A stretch of 38,538 nucleotides of DNA from Alphaproteobacteria bacterium (lineage in GTDB: Bacteria > Pseudomonadota > Alphaproteobacteria > Micavibrionales > Micavibrionaceae): NCBI GenBank assembly GCA_016764775.1, contig JAESRE010000022.1:1-38538 (forward strand). Direction: 5' to 3'. The notes below the pieces were generated by a model. That model made no database searches. It saw only the letters and a list, made by a program, of their open reading frames with translations, and was not told the DNA's origin. Position numbers and translations under genes: made by a program. Shown here piece after piece: positions 25,095 to 34,513 of this stretch. Each line of letters starts with the position of its first letter. Position 1 is the stretch's first letter.

Positions 25095-26378
25095 TCAGGG
25101 TTTCCAATTCTGCGGGTCGGCGTCTGTTTGTTCGCCGCTGGCCATGTCTTTGACCTGTCCGTCCGCAGGGAACCAGACATAGGGTATGCCCTTTTTCTCG
25201 GCGTAAGCAATTTGTTTTTTCAGCTTCCCGCCATGCGCCGTTTCGGTGTTAATGCCGTTCTTGCGAAGGGTCTGTGCGACCTCGTTCATCGCTTCACGCT
25301 GGTCTTCTGCTGGCAACACGACCAGAACCTTTGCGGGCGAAGAGGGGCCTGCTTCGATCTTGCCGTTTTGGCGCAATACGTCGAACAGGCGGGAGAAGCC
25401 GATGGAAATACCGACGCCGGGCAAGTGCTGGTTGATGTAACTGCCCGCGAGGTCGTCATACCGCCCGCCGGAGCACACGGAACCAGTGAACTCGGGTACA
25501 TCCAGAAGCTGTGTCTCATACACAGTGCCCGTGTAGTAGTCCAAACCACGAACGATTGTAAGGTCTGAGATTGCTGCATCGGCTGGCAGCGTTTCAAGCT
25601 GCTTCATGACGAAAGACAGCTCTTCGATGCCTTCTTTCATTGTGTCGTTTTTGGCATTGATACTCGAAAGGTCCTTACAGGTAACAAGCTCCAGAATTTG
25701 ACTGATTTGGTCTTCTTCCAAGCCGACATCTTCTTTTAGAACACGCTCGACTTCTTCGCGTCCGATTTTTTCCAGCTTATCAATAAAGCTTGTGACCTTG
25801 ATCGTATCTTCAATGTTCAGAGCTTCCAGCAAGCCCAACAAAATCTTACGGTTGCTGACGCGTAACTGCACACGCCCGATATCCAGACTCGCGAGCGCTT
25901 CGTAGCAAATGCTGGCAACTTCGGCATCGAAGTGGATCGGCAGGTTGTCGACATTGATCACGTCGATATCACATTGCAGGAATTCGCGCATACGGCCCAT
26001 TTGCGGGCGTTCACCGCGCCAGACTTTCTGCATCTGGTAGCGTTTGAAAGGGAATGTCAGGTCGGCAAAATGCTGCGCTACATATCGTGCGAGCGGGACC
26101 GTCTGGTCGAAGTGAAGGGCGAGGCGGGCGTCTTTCTTGCTGCCTTCTTCGGCCTGCAAGCGCTCCAGCACGTAAATCTCTTTATCAACGTCTTCACCTT
26201 TTGCGGCGATGACCTCCAACTCCTCAACGGCGGGCGTCTCAATGGAGCAATACCCGTAAGACTCAAACACGGCGCGGATTTTATCGAGCCATTGAAGCTC
26301 GACGGCGCGGTATTCGGGTAACCATTCGGGAAAGCCGCTAATCGGCTTGGGTTTGTAGATTTTCTTTTTCTCGCTCAT
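25095..26378 (-). CDS. hisS: Histidyl-tRNA synthetase
   Basis: Class II aminoacyl-tRNA synthetase charging tRNA-His. It has 427 residues. Motif 2 is in QMQKVWRGERPQMGRMREF, the His-specific motif is RGLDYYTGTVYE, motif 3 is VGISIGFSRLFDVL, and the C-terminal anticodon domain begins near residue 335 (KVLVVLPAEDQ). The N-terminus (PISGFPEWLPEYR) and motif 2 resemble a HisS subclass I associate with Bifidobacterium and other bacteria, not the E. coli-like RGMNDYLP/FRYERPQ type. It lies between msrA (30-bp gap) and the secreted protein gene. Confidence 0.95.
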   Translation of the reverse strand: MSEKKKIYKPKPISGFPEWLPEYRAVELQWLDKIRAVFESYGYCSIETPAVEELEVIAAKGEDVDKEIYVLERLQAEEGSKKDARLALHFDQTVPLARYVAQHFADLTFPFKRYQMQKVWRGERPQMGRMREFLQCDIDVINVDNLPIHFDAEVASICYEALASLDIGRVQLRVSNRKILLGLLEALNIEDTIKVTSFIDKLEKIGREEVERVLKEDVGLEEDQISQILELVTCKDLSSINAKNDTMKEGIEELSFVMKQLETLPADAAISDLTIVRGLDYYTGTVYETQLLDVPEFTGSVCSGGRYDDLAGSYINQHLPGVGISIGFSRLFDVLRQNGKIEAGPSSPAKVLVVLPAEDQREAMNEVAQTLRKNGINTETAHGGKLKKQIAYAEKKGIPYVWFPADGQVKDMASGEQTDADPQNWKP

Positions 26379-26408
26379 ACGCTTTGGTAGCGGATAAGCG
26401 CGAAAGCA

Positions 26409-26939
26409 TCAAGATGCTTTCTGTTCCTTCTTTGGCAGGGTCCATTGATCGCGCACGAAGTGACAGGTATAGCCGTTCGGGTTTTTCTCCAGATAATCCT
26501 GATGGTAATCTTCGGCTTCATAGAACTCGCCCGCAGGCACGACTTGTGTGACCACCTTACCACCGGGCAGGAACCCCGCCGCGTCGATATCGTCGATCAG
26601 CTTCTCGGCAATCTCTTTCTGCTCATCATCGGTGTAGAAAATCGCGGAGCGGTACTGGCTGCCTTTATCGTTACCCTGACGGTCTTTCGTCGTCGGGTCA
26701 TGCATCTGGAAGAAGAATTCGAGCAATGCACGGAAATCCGTTACGTCCGCGTCATATTCGATCTCGATCGATTCCGCATGCCCTGATGAGCCCGTGCGGA
26801 CGATTGTGTAGTCGGGGTTGTCGATCGTGCCGCCCGTATAGCCGACACGCGTACCGACAACACCGTTTTGCTTGCGGAACAAATCTTCCATGCCCCAGAA
26901 ACAGCCGCCGGCCAATATTGCTTTTTTAATGTTGCTCAT
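26409..26939 (-). CDS. msrA: Peptide methionine sulfoxide reductase MsrA
   Basis: Repairs the S-form of methionine sulfoxide in proteins. At 176 residues it is of typical length. The catalytic Cys13 is in [26 protein letters not shown], the [11 protein letters not shown] segment and the QYRSAIFY motif complete the family pattern. No resolving cysteine is evident in the C-terminus except none after residue 160 other than Cys in YTCHF, so recycling may use thioredoxin directly or that residue. No MsrB domain is fused. It is in the co-directional run between cobT and hisS with 31 and 30-bp gaps. Confidence 0.95.
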   Translation of the reverse strand: MSNIKKAILAGGCFWGMEDLFRKQNGVVGTRVGYTGGTIDNPDYTIVRTGSSGHAESIEIEYDADVTDFRALLEFFFQMHDPTTKDRQGNDKGSQYRSAIFYTDDEQKEIAEKLIDDIDAAGFLPGGKVVTQVVPAGEFYEAEDYHQDYLEKNPNGYTCHFVRDQWTLPKKEQKAS

Positions 26940-26970
26940 AACTCTACATTCGCCTCTGTCGCGCTATGCG

Positions 26971-28815
26971 TTACTTTTCATCAAATAAGTCTGCGAGCTG
27001 GTCGATCAAGGCTTTGGCCAACTGGTCTGCATCCGCAATCGTCATCGCTCTATCATAATAACGCGTAACATCGTGACCAATTCCAATCGCGGTTAGCTCG
27101 ATATTGCTTTTGTTCTCGATCCAGTGAATCACGTTGCGCAAATCCGCTTCGAGGAAGTTTGAAGGATTCACCGATAATGTTGAATCATCCACGGGTGCGC
27201 CGTCGGAAATCACCATAATGATCTTGCGGGCCTCGCCGCGTTTGGCAATACGGTTATGCGCCCAGACCAACGCTTCGCCGTCGATATTTTCTTTCAAAAT
27301 ACCTTCTTTCAGCATCAGGCCGAGATTTTTGCGCGTGCGGCGCATCGGTGCATCCGCGGCCTTATAGATGATGTGGCGAATATCGTTGAGGCGTCCGGGG
27401 TTTTCGGGGCGTCCTTGCTGCATCCATAGGTCGCGTGATTTCCCGCCTTTCCATGCGCGGGTGGTAAAGCCGAGGATCTCGACCTTCACGCCGCAACGTT
27501 CCAATGTGCGGGAGATGATATCCGCGCTCATTGCCGCCAGCGCGATAGGGCGGCCACGCATAGAACCGGAGTTATCAATAAGCAGTGTCACAACCGTATC
27601 GCGGAACTCGGTTTCCTTCTCGGCCTTATAAGACAGCGGCACGTTCGGGTTCGCAATAATGCGGGCGAGGCGTGTCGGATCGAGAATGCCTTCTTCCAGT
27701 CCGAATTCCCATGACCGTCTTTGCTGCGCCATGACTTTACGTTGAAGCCGGTTCGCAAGCTTGGTGATAATAGCTTGATGGCTGCCCAATTGCTGGTCCA
27801 GAACATTGCGCAACCTGCTGAGCTCTGACGACTCCGCCAGCTCATCGGCATTGATCTCCTCATCGAACTGGTCGGTGAAAACGACATAACGGCTTTCGGG
27901 GCCGTCCATGAAGTCGGCGTTACGTTGGCGGAACGGGTTGGCTTCCCCGTCACCGGATTGATCTGCGGCGTCCTCGGCATCGTTCTGGTCCTCGAATGAT
28001 GCATCCATATGGTCGTCTTCACCGCCTTCGAAGACATCATCCATACCAACCTGACCTTGAGAGGAATCCTGACCGTCTTCTTCCTGCGTTTCCTGCTGGT
28101 CCTGTTCGCTTTCAGTATCGCTTTGTTGCTCTTCGCTTTCGCTATCATCCTGACTGTCGCCGCCATCTACATCTTCGATAGGGATATCGAGCGCCTTGAT
28201 CAGTTTTTTTGCGAGGTCCGCATAGGCTTTCTGGTCATGCAGCACATCTTTTAAATTGTCGAAGCCGACATCCTTGAATTGCGTTTGCAGGACAGGTTCC
28301 CAGAGTTGCATAAGCTTCGTCGCCGACGCTGGCGGCTGTTCACCTGTTAATGCGATGCGTGACAAAACATGCAGGGCGTCGCCGAAATTCACCTGATCTT
28401 TGCTGTTCAAATTTTGAAAACCGGCACGGCGGCATTTTTCATCCAGTACGGCACTGAGGTTTGCGCCCACACCTTTCATATTTTCGTAGCCGATCGCTTC
28501 ACAACGCGCCTGTTCAAGCGCATTGAACGCTTCTTGCGCGCGCGGGTCACGCGGCTCCATATGTGCGTGGAGTTTGTTGTTGTGGTGTGCGATGTACAGC
28601 GCTTGCGTATCGGCACAACCGCGCAGCAGCCGCTTTTCTTCCGGCGGCATGTTGTGGCCGGGTGCAGGCAGACGCGGCTTACCCGTTGGCGACAATCGTC
28701 CTGTCGGAGTTTCTGCCGCCGAATAGGTAACCTCCAACTCTTTTTGGCCGGAGATGGTGCGCATCACCGCCGATGTCGATTGTTTGAAGGTTTCTGAATT
28801 GTGATCTTTACTCAT
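26971..28815 (-). CDS. cobT: Cobaltochelatase subunit CobT (VWA domain)
   Basis: Partner of the AAA+ protein CobS; together with CobN they insert cobalt into hydrogenobyrinate diamide in aerobic cobalamin synthesis. The start is taken at ATG 28813-28815 (MSKDHN), giving 614 residues, close to the family. An N-terminal helical domain (1-215) precedes a strongly acidic linker (about 216-284) and a C-terminal VWA domain with MIDAS motif DNSGSM (414-419). Upstream in-frame codons to 28851 are less likely. Its first codons overlap the end of the upstream membrane protein gene by 8 bp, suggesting translational coupling. No cobN is in the window. Confidence 0.93.
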   Translation of the reverse strand: MSKDHNSETFKQSTSAVMRTISGQKELEVTYSAAETPTGRLSPTGKPRLPAPGHNMPPEEKRLLRGCADTQALYIAHHNNKLHAHMEPRDPRAQEAFNALEQARCEAIGYENMKGVGANLSAVLDEKCRRAGFQNLNSKDQVNFGDALHVLSRIALTGEQPPASATKLMQLWEPVLQTQFKDVGFDNLKDVLHDQKAYADLAKKLIKALDIPIEDVDGGDSQDDSESEEQQSDTESEQDQQETQEEDGQDSSQGQVGMDDVFEGGEDDHMDASFEDQNDAEDAADQSGDGEANPFRQRNADFMDGPESRYVVFTDQFDEEINADELAESSELSRLRNVLDQQLGSHQAIITKLANRLQRKVMAQQRRSWEFGLEEGILDPTRLARIIANPNVPLSYKAEKETEFRDTVVTLLIDNSGSMRGRPIALAAMSADIISRTLERCGVKVEILGFTTRAWKGGKSRDLWMQQGRPENPGRLNDIRHIIYKAADAPMRRTRKNLGLMLKEGILKENIDGEALVWAHNRIAKRGEARKIIMVISDGAPVDDSTLSVNPSNFLEADLRNVIHWIENKSNIELTAIGIGHDVTRYYDRAMTIADADQLAKALIDQLADLFDEK

Positions 28816-30340
28816 GGGGCACATCTTTTCTGGCATACACGGCGTATTCAAAGTCGACTTTTTCGTCCATAGAAAACATATAGCTCAAATATTTGGATTG
28901 CATGGTGCCTTCGTAAACATAGTTGTCGAAGAATTCGCGGAATTCAGGTGTGTCCTCGAACGCTGTGAGGATATTAAGCGTCTTTTTGTCGTTAAGCAAA
29001 AAGATCACGTCAGGGTGGTATCGCTCGAAATCTTCGAAAATGATGTCTTTGGTGAGATTTAAATACTCATCGAATTTCTGTTTGTTTGTTTCCTTGAGCT
29101 TAGGCGCAGGAAAAGTCCAGATCGCGGGCAGGCGGGATGCATACTCACGATCGTAATATTCACTGATCTGTATCACGACGGCCGTGGAAATGTATTCAAC
29201 ATAAAAACTACCATCTTCCGGAATTTGCGCGATGCGCTGTGCAACAGGACTGTCTTGAAGGAAGTCATGGCTGACATGTTTGTTTGTGTCATGGATTTGA
29301 ACATTCACGAGCAGGGATGCCACAAGGACGGCGCCGAAAAACCATTTAACAAATTTTCCGTTTTTTTGTTCCTTCACGTAGAAGAACGCCGTCGAGAACA
29401 TAAGCAGTGATGCGAAAGAAAGGTACGGTATCAGATGATAGTGAAACCCCTTGTTCTGCATGGCATAGGGAATGAGACACAGCACGGATACAACGCAGAG
29501 CGCTATGAATAAGTGTTTTTGCTCGGATGTGAGGGTGGAGAATGCGATGAAGACACAGACTAGCCCCGAGAGAATAGCCAGACCGATAGCATGCGATGTT
29601 GATGTAACGTAAAGTGGCGTGCCTGCGTAAACGTCGAGGCTGACAGGCAGGATAGTGCTCACAAATCCGGGGAAGTACGTTAGTACAACAGCAATATATG
29701 TGATGGTCGAAAGCGCGAGGATGATGAAGTCGCCATCCAAAATGACACGTAAGCTCTTGGTGCGGTACAGCCGGTGAAAAAGCAAAACTGTGGGGATTAA
29801 TCCGAAATGCGGCTTTACCAAAATAAAAATACTGCCAATCACGAATACCGCGATATTGATCAGTGTGTGTGGGCGGTGGTTGTAGGTAATGCTGAGTTGG
29901 CCCAACACAAACGGTAAGAGAATGACGCCGATGATCTGGTCGCGTTGTCCGTAATCATAAGTGCTCAGAAAAGTTGCGGAGAACAGAAAGCCGAGCACGA
30001 ATATAGCAATGGTCGGTGCGCTTAAATCCCATTTACGCAAATAATATGCGCTCGCCAGCGCAGAGAGCGCGGTCAGCACAGCAACATAAATGTTCAACGC
30101 ATCCCAGGTTTGCAGGCCCAATTGCTTCATCAACGCAACGGGAATGTAGATCAGAATGCTCATGGGCGGGTTGGTCTCGAAATAATACTCGACCATGCTT
30201 TGCCCGTTCAAAAGGTGCTCTGCCGCCTGTGTAAGCCACGCGACGTCGGCGTTTACGCGCACTTGGGAAAGCAGCACAAACCAAATAATGAAGGTCGTGG
30301 CAAAAAGCGCTGTAAAAATTATCTGTAGGCTTCTGGGCAT
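28808..30340 (-). CDS. Multi-pass membrane protein, GT-C-like (paralogue 2)
   Basis: A 510-residue integral membrane protein with about nine to eleven hydrophobic helices in the first 360 residues and a soluble C-terminal domain (about 370-510). The first external loop carries [17 protein letters not shown], then [16 protein letters not shown]; acidic residues here resemble the catalytic loop of GT-C glycosyltransferases that use polyprenyl-linked sugars. A glycosyltransferase role is inferred from this layout only. The product is clearly related to that of the adjacent 30345-31865 gene. It follows that gene after 4 bp and overlaps the cobT start by 8 bp. Both lie between cobS and cobT, which are normally adjacent. 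Confidence 0.75.
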   Translation of the reverse strand: MPRSLQIIFTALFATTFIIWFVLLSQVRVNADVAWLTQAAEHLLNGQSMVEYYFETNPPMSILIYIPVALMKQLGLQTWDALNIYVAVLTALSALASAYYLRKWDLSAPTIAIFVLGFLFSATFLSTYDYGQRDQIIGVILLPFVLGQLSITYNHRPHTLINIAVFVIGSIFILVKPHFGLIPTVLLFHRLYRTKSLRVILDGDFIILALSTITYIAVVLTYFPGFVSTILPVSLDVYAGTPLYVTSTSHAIGLAILSGLVCVFIAFSTLTSEQKHLFIALCVVSVLCLIPYAMQNKGFHYHLIPYLSFASLLMFSTAFFYVKEQKNGKFVKWFFGAVLVASLLVNVQIHDTNKHVSHDFLQDSPVAQRIAQIPEDGSFYVEYISTAVVIQISEYYDREYASRLPAIWTFPAPKLKETNKQKFDEYLNLTKDIIFEDFERYHPDVIFLLNDKKTLNILTAFEDTPEFREFFDNYVYEGTMQSKYLSYMFSMDEKVDFEYAVYARKDVPHE

Positions 30341-30344
30341 AAGG

Positions 30345-31865
30345 TTATTTCTTCAAGACATACATGGCGAACTGTATTTGATCGGTGTCACCGAAATTAT
30401 TAATCATATTGGAATGCTGCTGATCAATAAAATCACCGGCATATTGATAGCGGGAAAAGAAATCTTTGAACTCGGGCGTATCTTTATACGCCGTTAGGAT
30501 GCTCAAATATCTCTCGTTGTTCACCAGAAATATCAATTCCGGTTCGTATCTTTCAAAGTCCTCGAATATATACTGTTTATTCAACTCTAAATATTTATCC
30601 CATGTTTGCTTGTCTTCATAGTCATTGGGGAACAGCCATGGCGCAGGAAAACGGGACGCAAACTCTCGGTTCATATATTCGCTGATATGTATCGTGTAAT
30701 CGGTTGTGTTGTATTCGATGTAGAAGCTGGACCCTTCAGGGGTCGCCGCAATTATTTGTGCGATAACATCATCTCGAAGCGCGTTGTGGTTCATGGTCAG
30801 AGAGCCTTTGTAGGCAAAAACCGTGCCCGCAATCAGCAAGAAAACCATGTCGAACATAAACACTTTCTTCAGTCTCTCGCTGTTTTTGAAGGACGGTAAA
30901 AGCGCGTAAATCGAACACAGTGTCACCGGAACGATCAGCGACAAAAACGGGAGCAGGTGATAGCGAAAGCCCTTATATTGAACAAGGTAGGGCACAAGGG
31001 TCAGCGCGGCCAAGACGGCAAAGATGAGCAAGAATGTACGTGTGGCCTCGCCGGAGTTTATGCGTTTCGCAAACAGGAATGCCAGCACGGCAAAGCCCAG
31101 CGAGATCATAAACTTTACCAGAGTAGAGACATTCGAGAATTCCTGCGTATAAAGATCGAGGCTGGCAGGAAGAATGGTTGATATAAACCCCGGAAACACC
31201 GTAACCACAATTGCGGCATATGCGAGTGTCATAGCGGCCAAGACAATGACGTCACTATTAACGATCACACGCAGACTGCGCTTTTCCCAAGCTCTGTGAC
31301 ACATTAACGCAGCGGGGATTAGCCCGTAATGCGGTTTGATCAGGATGAACGGAGCGGCCAGAACAAACACAAAGAACCGGAACGGCTTACTTACAGGATG
31401 CCCGAACGTAATGCTGAGTTGCCCGAGAATGAAGGGCAGAAGCATCATCGCGATCAGGTGGTCTCTTTGGCCGTAATCGAAACTGCTTAAAAAGGTGATG
31501 ACCAAAACAAAGCCAAACACAAACAACGCTTTTGTCTCTTTCGGTATCGTCCAGAATTTCAGGAAATATGCGCTTATGCCGACAGAGATGAAGGACATGA
31601 TAAGCGTGAAAAGATTAACAGCCGTCCAACTCGCAAGCCCGAGACTTTTGAGTAAAGCCACAGGAAGATAGATCAGGATGCTCATGGGCGGGTTGGTCTC
31701 GAAGTAATACTCGACCATGCTCTCACCGCGCAAGAAATGCTCGGCAGCTTGCGTGAGCCATGCAACATCAGCCGAAATACGTATTTGGAAAAGTAAGGCC
31801 AGCCATATGGAGGAAAAGCAAAGCAGCCCGAGAAGGATTACGATGCTTTTGCGGTTCTGGAGCAT
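30345..31865 (-). CDS. Multi-pass membrane protein, GT-C-like (paralogue 1)
   Basis: A 506-residue paralogue of the gene at 28808-30340. It shares near-identical [17 protein letters not shown] and [21 protein letters not shown] segments, SFDYGQRDH, KPHYGLIPA, FPGFISTILPASLDLY and a matching C-terminal soluble domain ([26 protein letters not shown]). It has about nine to eleven membrane helices. The conserved acidic loop after helix 1 hints at a GT-C glycosyltransferase acting on a lipid-linked sugar. It begins 13 bp after the cobS stop and is followed after 4 bp by its paralogue. The pair probably arose by tandem duplication and then diverged. Confidence 0.75.
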   Translation of the reverse strand: MLQNRKSIVILLGLLCFSSIWLALLFQIRISADVAWLTQAAEHFLRGESMVEYYFETNPPMSILIYLPVALLKSLGLASWTAVNLFTLIMSFISVGISAYFLKFWTIPKETKALFVFGFVLVITFLSSFDYGQRDHLIAMMLLPFILGQLSITFGHPVSKPFRFFVFVLAAPFILIKPHYGLIPAALMCHRAWEKRSLRVIVNSDVIVLAAMTLAYAAIVVTVFPGFISTILPASLDLYTQEFSNVSTLVKFMISLGFAVLAFLFAKRINSGEATRTFLLIFAVLAALTLVPYLVQYKGFRYHLLPFLSLIVPVTLCSIYALLPSFKNSERLKKVFMFDMVFLLIAGTVFAYKGSLTMNHNALRDDVIAQIIAATPEGSSFYIEYNTTDYTIHISEYMNREFASRFPAPWLFPNDYEDKQTWDKYLELNKQYIFEDFERYEPELIFLVNNERYLSILTAYKDTPEFKDFFSRYQYAGDFIDQQHSNMINNFGDTDQIQFAMYVLKK

Positions 31866-31878
31866 AAGCTATTTTTCT

Positions 31879-32937
31879 TTAAGAAACAGCGACGTTCCTT
31901 ATGGAACTTTCAGGCAGTTCCACATCGAAGCAACGCTGATAATATTCCGCGATGATCGGTCTTTCTGCTTCATCACATTTATTCATGAATGACATGATGA
32001 AGGCGAGGTCGCGGTTACCTTCGAAAATCTGTGTGTTTTCAATCCACGCGAGAACGGTACGCGGACTCATCAATGTTGAAAGATCGCCGTTGATAAAACC
32101 TTCACGGGTCAGGTCGGCCATACGGACCATTTTATCAACCATGTCGCGCCCCTGATCATCGCCAAGCTCGGGGAATTTGGCGAGCATGATGTTCATCTCG
32201 TCGTCATGCGGCAAGTAGTTCAATTGCACCACCATATTCCAACGGTCCATCTGGCCTTGGTTGATCTGGTGTGTACCGTGATACAGACCCGTCGTGTCAC
32301 CCAAACCAACGGTGTTGGCTGTCGCAAACAAGCGGAAGGCGGGGTGAGGGCGTATAATTCGGTTCTGGTCGAGCAGGGTCAGCTTACCTTCGGCTTCCAG
32401 AACACGCTGGATCACGAACATCACATCGGGGCGGCCCGCATCATATTCATCAAAAACAAGTGCGACAGGGTTCTGGATAGACCATGGTAACAAGCCTTCT
32501 TTCCATTCGGTCACCTGCTTGCCTTCTTTCAGTACAATCGTGTCCTTACCGATCAAATCGACACGGGATACATGGCTGTCGAGGTTAATCCGTACACACG
32601 GCCAGTTAAGACGTGCTGCAACTTGTTCGATGTGCGTGGATTTACCCGTACCGTGGTAACCCTGAATCATGACGCGGCGGTTATGCGCAAAGCCTGCCAG
32701 AATCGCCATCGTCGTGTCGTGATCGAACTGATAGGTTTTGTCGACGGCAGGTACATTATGGCTGTCCTCGCTAAACGCGGGAATTTCCCAGTCGATATCG
32801 AGGCCGAACGTATCCCGCACATTCACCTTGATGTCGGGAATGGTCGAGTATTTACCTTCTTTGGCTTTGATGGTCGTGATGTCAAAAGACATCCCGCCGG
32901 CTTCTTTTTCTTTATCGAGTTCTTCTACGGATTCCAT
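31879..32937 (-). CDS. cobS: Cobaltochelatase subunit CobS (AAA+ MoxR-like)
   Basis: AAA+ ATPase that works with the VWA protein CobT. It has 352 residues (CobS is about 330). Walker A is GYHGTGKST (93-101), Walker B is ALVFDEYDAG (about 159-168), and the arginine-bearing FATANTVGLGDTTGLYHGTHQINQ segment (listed in part) is CobS-specific. An N-terminal leader of 16 residues before MSFD could be skipped in an alternative start. It lies 21 bp after the J-domain gene and 13 bp before the membrane protein pair. Confidence 0.95.
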   Translation of the reverse strand: MESVEELDKEKEAGGMSFDITTIKAKEGKYSTIPDIKVNVRDTFGLDIDWEIPAFSEDSHNVPAVDKTYQFDHDTTMAILAGFAHNRRVMIQGYHGTGKSTHIEQVAARLNWPCVRINLDSHVSRVDLIGKDTIVLKEGKQVTEWKEGLLPWSIQNPVALVFDEYDAGRPDVMFVIQRVLEAEGKLTLLDQNRIIRPHPAFRLFATANTVGLGDTTGLYHGTHQINQGQMDRWNMVVQLNYLPHDDEMNIMLAKFPELGDDQGRDMVDKMVRMADLTREGFINGDLSTLMSPRTVLAWIENTQIFEGNRDLAFIMSFMNKCDEAERPIIAEYYQRCFDVELPESSIRNVAVS

Positions 32938-32958
32938 AATGGTCTCTTGGTCTGGGAT

Positions 32959-33567
32959 TTAAGTTCGTTCGGGTAAATCTTCAAATTTCTCATAGGCGAG
33001 CTTGAGTATGGTATACGCCATATTGATCTGTTTGAGAAGTTCTTCGGATTTAGCGTCGCCTCTATTGAGGTCGGGGTGATATTTTTTAGCGAGCTTTTTA
33101 TATTGCGCCTTGATAACAGGCAGAGTGACGGGCGGCTCCAGCCCCATGACCGCTAACGCCTCGTATTCGGGCGTCTGCGTTTCTGTGTATTGGGAACGGC
33201 GGTCAAAACCTTCGGCTTTGGGCGGCTCTTCTTCCGTATCGTTGTAAGTTTGCCAGGCTTTGCGGTATAGCTCGTCAACAGCGGCGCCGTTTACACCACC
33301 TTTCCACGTGGGGCGGTCGCCATAAAGGCTGTTAAGCATATGTTCCTGAACTTCGCTGTCGGCCATACCTTCAAAGAAATTCCAGGCCTTGTTGTATTCA
33401 CGGATATGCTCCTGACAAAACCAGTAATGCTCGGACAAAGAGCGGTCCTTCGGCGCACGAAAATCACCCTCATCACGGCAGCCGGGCATGTCGCAGCAAC
33501 GCGTTTTAAATTGCGGCTGGCCTGAATCAAATTCCGGAGAGTTGGGTTTGAGTTGGATTTTCGGCAT
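32959..33567 (-). CDS. J-domain (DnaJ-like) protein upstream of cobS
   Basis: A 202-residue co-chaperone-like protein. The C-terminal J domain (about 135-195) has the diagnostic HPD in AKKYHPDLNRGDAKSEE. The N-terminal half contains CCDMPGC and YWFCQEH, which could bind a metal, and an acidic linker. It likely stimulates an Hsp70 on a specific client. In alphaproteobacteria this gene type commonly precedes cobS and cobT with bolA nearby, as here, so a link to chelatase assembly is suggested by context. It is divergent from bolA. Confidence 0.88.
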   Translation of the reverse strand: MPKIQLKPNSPEFDSGQPQFKTRCCDMPGCRDEGDFRAPKDRSLSEHYWFCQEHIREYNKAWNFFEGMADSEVQEHMLNSLYGDRPTWKGGVNGAAVDELYRKAWQTYNDTEEEPPKAEGFDRRSQYTETQTPEYEALAVMGLEPPVTLPVIKAQYKKLAKKYHPDLNRGDAKSEELLKQINMAYTILKLAYEKFEDLPERT

Positions 33568-33678
33568 ATAAATGTGTGTTAATTACTTCTTTATCTTATC
33601 TTTTAATAGTACCGTGTTTTGGCCGTCTACTCCAATAAAAGCGCGGCTCACCCGATAAAAATCATATGGGCCTTTTTC

Positions 33679-33951
33679 ATGAATATAGAAGAGTACATTC
33701 GTAAACAAATCACCGAACATTTAAATCCTTCGCATCTGGAAGTGATCAATGAAAGCCACCTGCATGTAGGGCACGCTGGCGATGATGGCTCCGGCCAGAC
33801 GCATTTCAAGCTGGTGATTGAAGCCGACGCATTCAATAGTATGCAAGTTGTTGAAAGGCACCGTCTGGTCAATGATCTGCTAAGCGATTGTTTTGAAAGC
33901 GGATTGCACGCATTATCCCTCAAGTTGAACAAAACCCAAGATCGTAAATAA
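33679..33951 (+). CDS. bolA: BolA family protein
   Basis: Small Fe-S-linked regulator that partners with monothiol glutaredoxins. It has 90 residues from ATG 33679 (MNIEEYIRKQI); the frame is open from 33619, but no family similarity exists upstream. The core HLEVINESHLHVGHAG, the THFKLVIEADAF strand and VVERHRLVNDLL are typical, with the conserved His in the last motif. It is divergent from the J-domain gene. No clear ribosome binding site is present before the chosen ATG. Confidence 0.92.
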   Translation: MNIEEYIRKQITEHLNPSHLEVINESHLHVGHAGDDGSGQTHFKLVIEADAFNSMQVVERHRLVNDLLSDCFESGLHALSLKLNKTQDRK

Positions 33952-33980
33952 AGTCTTATTTACACCTTTTGGTTGTGCTA

Positions 33981-34005
33981 TTGTATATACTAAAGTGTAA
34001 TACAA
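33981..34005 (+). promoter_or_regulatory. Promoter region with palindrome before the ribbon-helix-helix gene
   Basis: Inverted repeat TTGTAT (33981-33986) and ATACAA (34000-34005), centred 48 bp before the ATG of the ribbon-helix-helix gene. It overlaps a possible promoter: TTGTGC (33973-33978), 17 bp, TGTAAT (33996-34001). TACAAAAA recurs at 34001 and 34020. The layout fits an operator for autoregulation, but no binding evidence exists. Confidence 0.4.
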
Positions 34006-34040
34006 AAAATTTTGCATTTTACAAAAAGGTGGGACACAAA

Positions 34041-34508
34041 ATGGAAGATTCAGCACCCGAAAAGGGCAACCAAAACGCAGGGGAAGAGAGCAAAACCAGC
34101 AAAAGTACGCTTGTAAGCCGTAATATTACGATTATGGGTCGCCGTACGTCTGTAAGACTTGAGCCCGAAATGTGGATGGCATTGAAAGAAATTGCAAAAC
34201 GCGAAAGATGCAGCATCCATGATATTTGCAGCCTTATCAGCCTGCGAAAGAACGAAAACACCTCGCTGACCGCTGCTATACGCGTATTCTTAATGCTGTA
34301 TTTCCGCGCATCCAGCACGGAAGAGGGGCACATGAGCGCAGGTCATGGCAGCTTTGAAACCATGAAGCAACGCGCCAAAATCGAGCCGAATGTGCAATTT
34401 AAGCATTTTCCGAAGAATGAAGATGATTATGAAGAGGTCAACGCCCGTCATGAGGCCGTACGCTACTATGATGCGCACGAAAACTATTCCGAAAAACGTA
34501 TAAATTAG
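34041..34508 (+). CDS. Ribbon-helix-helix domain protein
   Basis: A DNA-binding protein of the RHH_4 type common in Alphaproteobacteria. It has 155 residues from ATG 34041, which follows AAGGTGGG within 11 nt. The domain (about 30-95) opens with RNITIMGRRTSVRLEPEMW, the strand that inserts into the DNA major groove, then helix MALKEIAKRERCSIHDICSLI and the last helix TSLTAAIRVFLMLYFR (each listed in part). The flanks are acidic and charged, probably disordered. A palindrome lies at its promoter. It is convergent with accA (5 bp between stops). Target genes are unknown. Confidence 0.88.
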   Translation: MEDSAPEKGNQNAGEESKTSKSTLVSRNITIMGRRTSVRLEPEMWMALKEIAKRERCSIHDICSLISLRKNENTSLTAAIRVFLMLYFRASSTEEGHMSAGHGSFETMKQRAKIEPNVQFKHFPKNEDDYEEVNARHEAVRYYDAHENYSEKRIN

Positions 34509-34513
34509 ATGTA

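Noticed and set aside
30345-31865. The duplicated membrane genes as a mobile element
   Set aside because: No transposase, terminal inverted repeats or target duplication; the two copies differ along their length, so this is an old tandem duplication.
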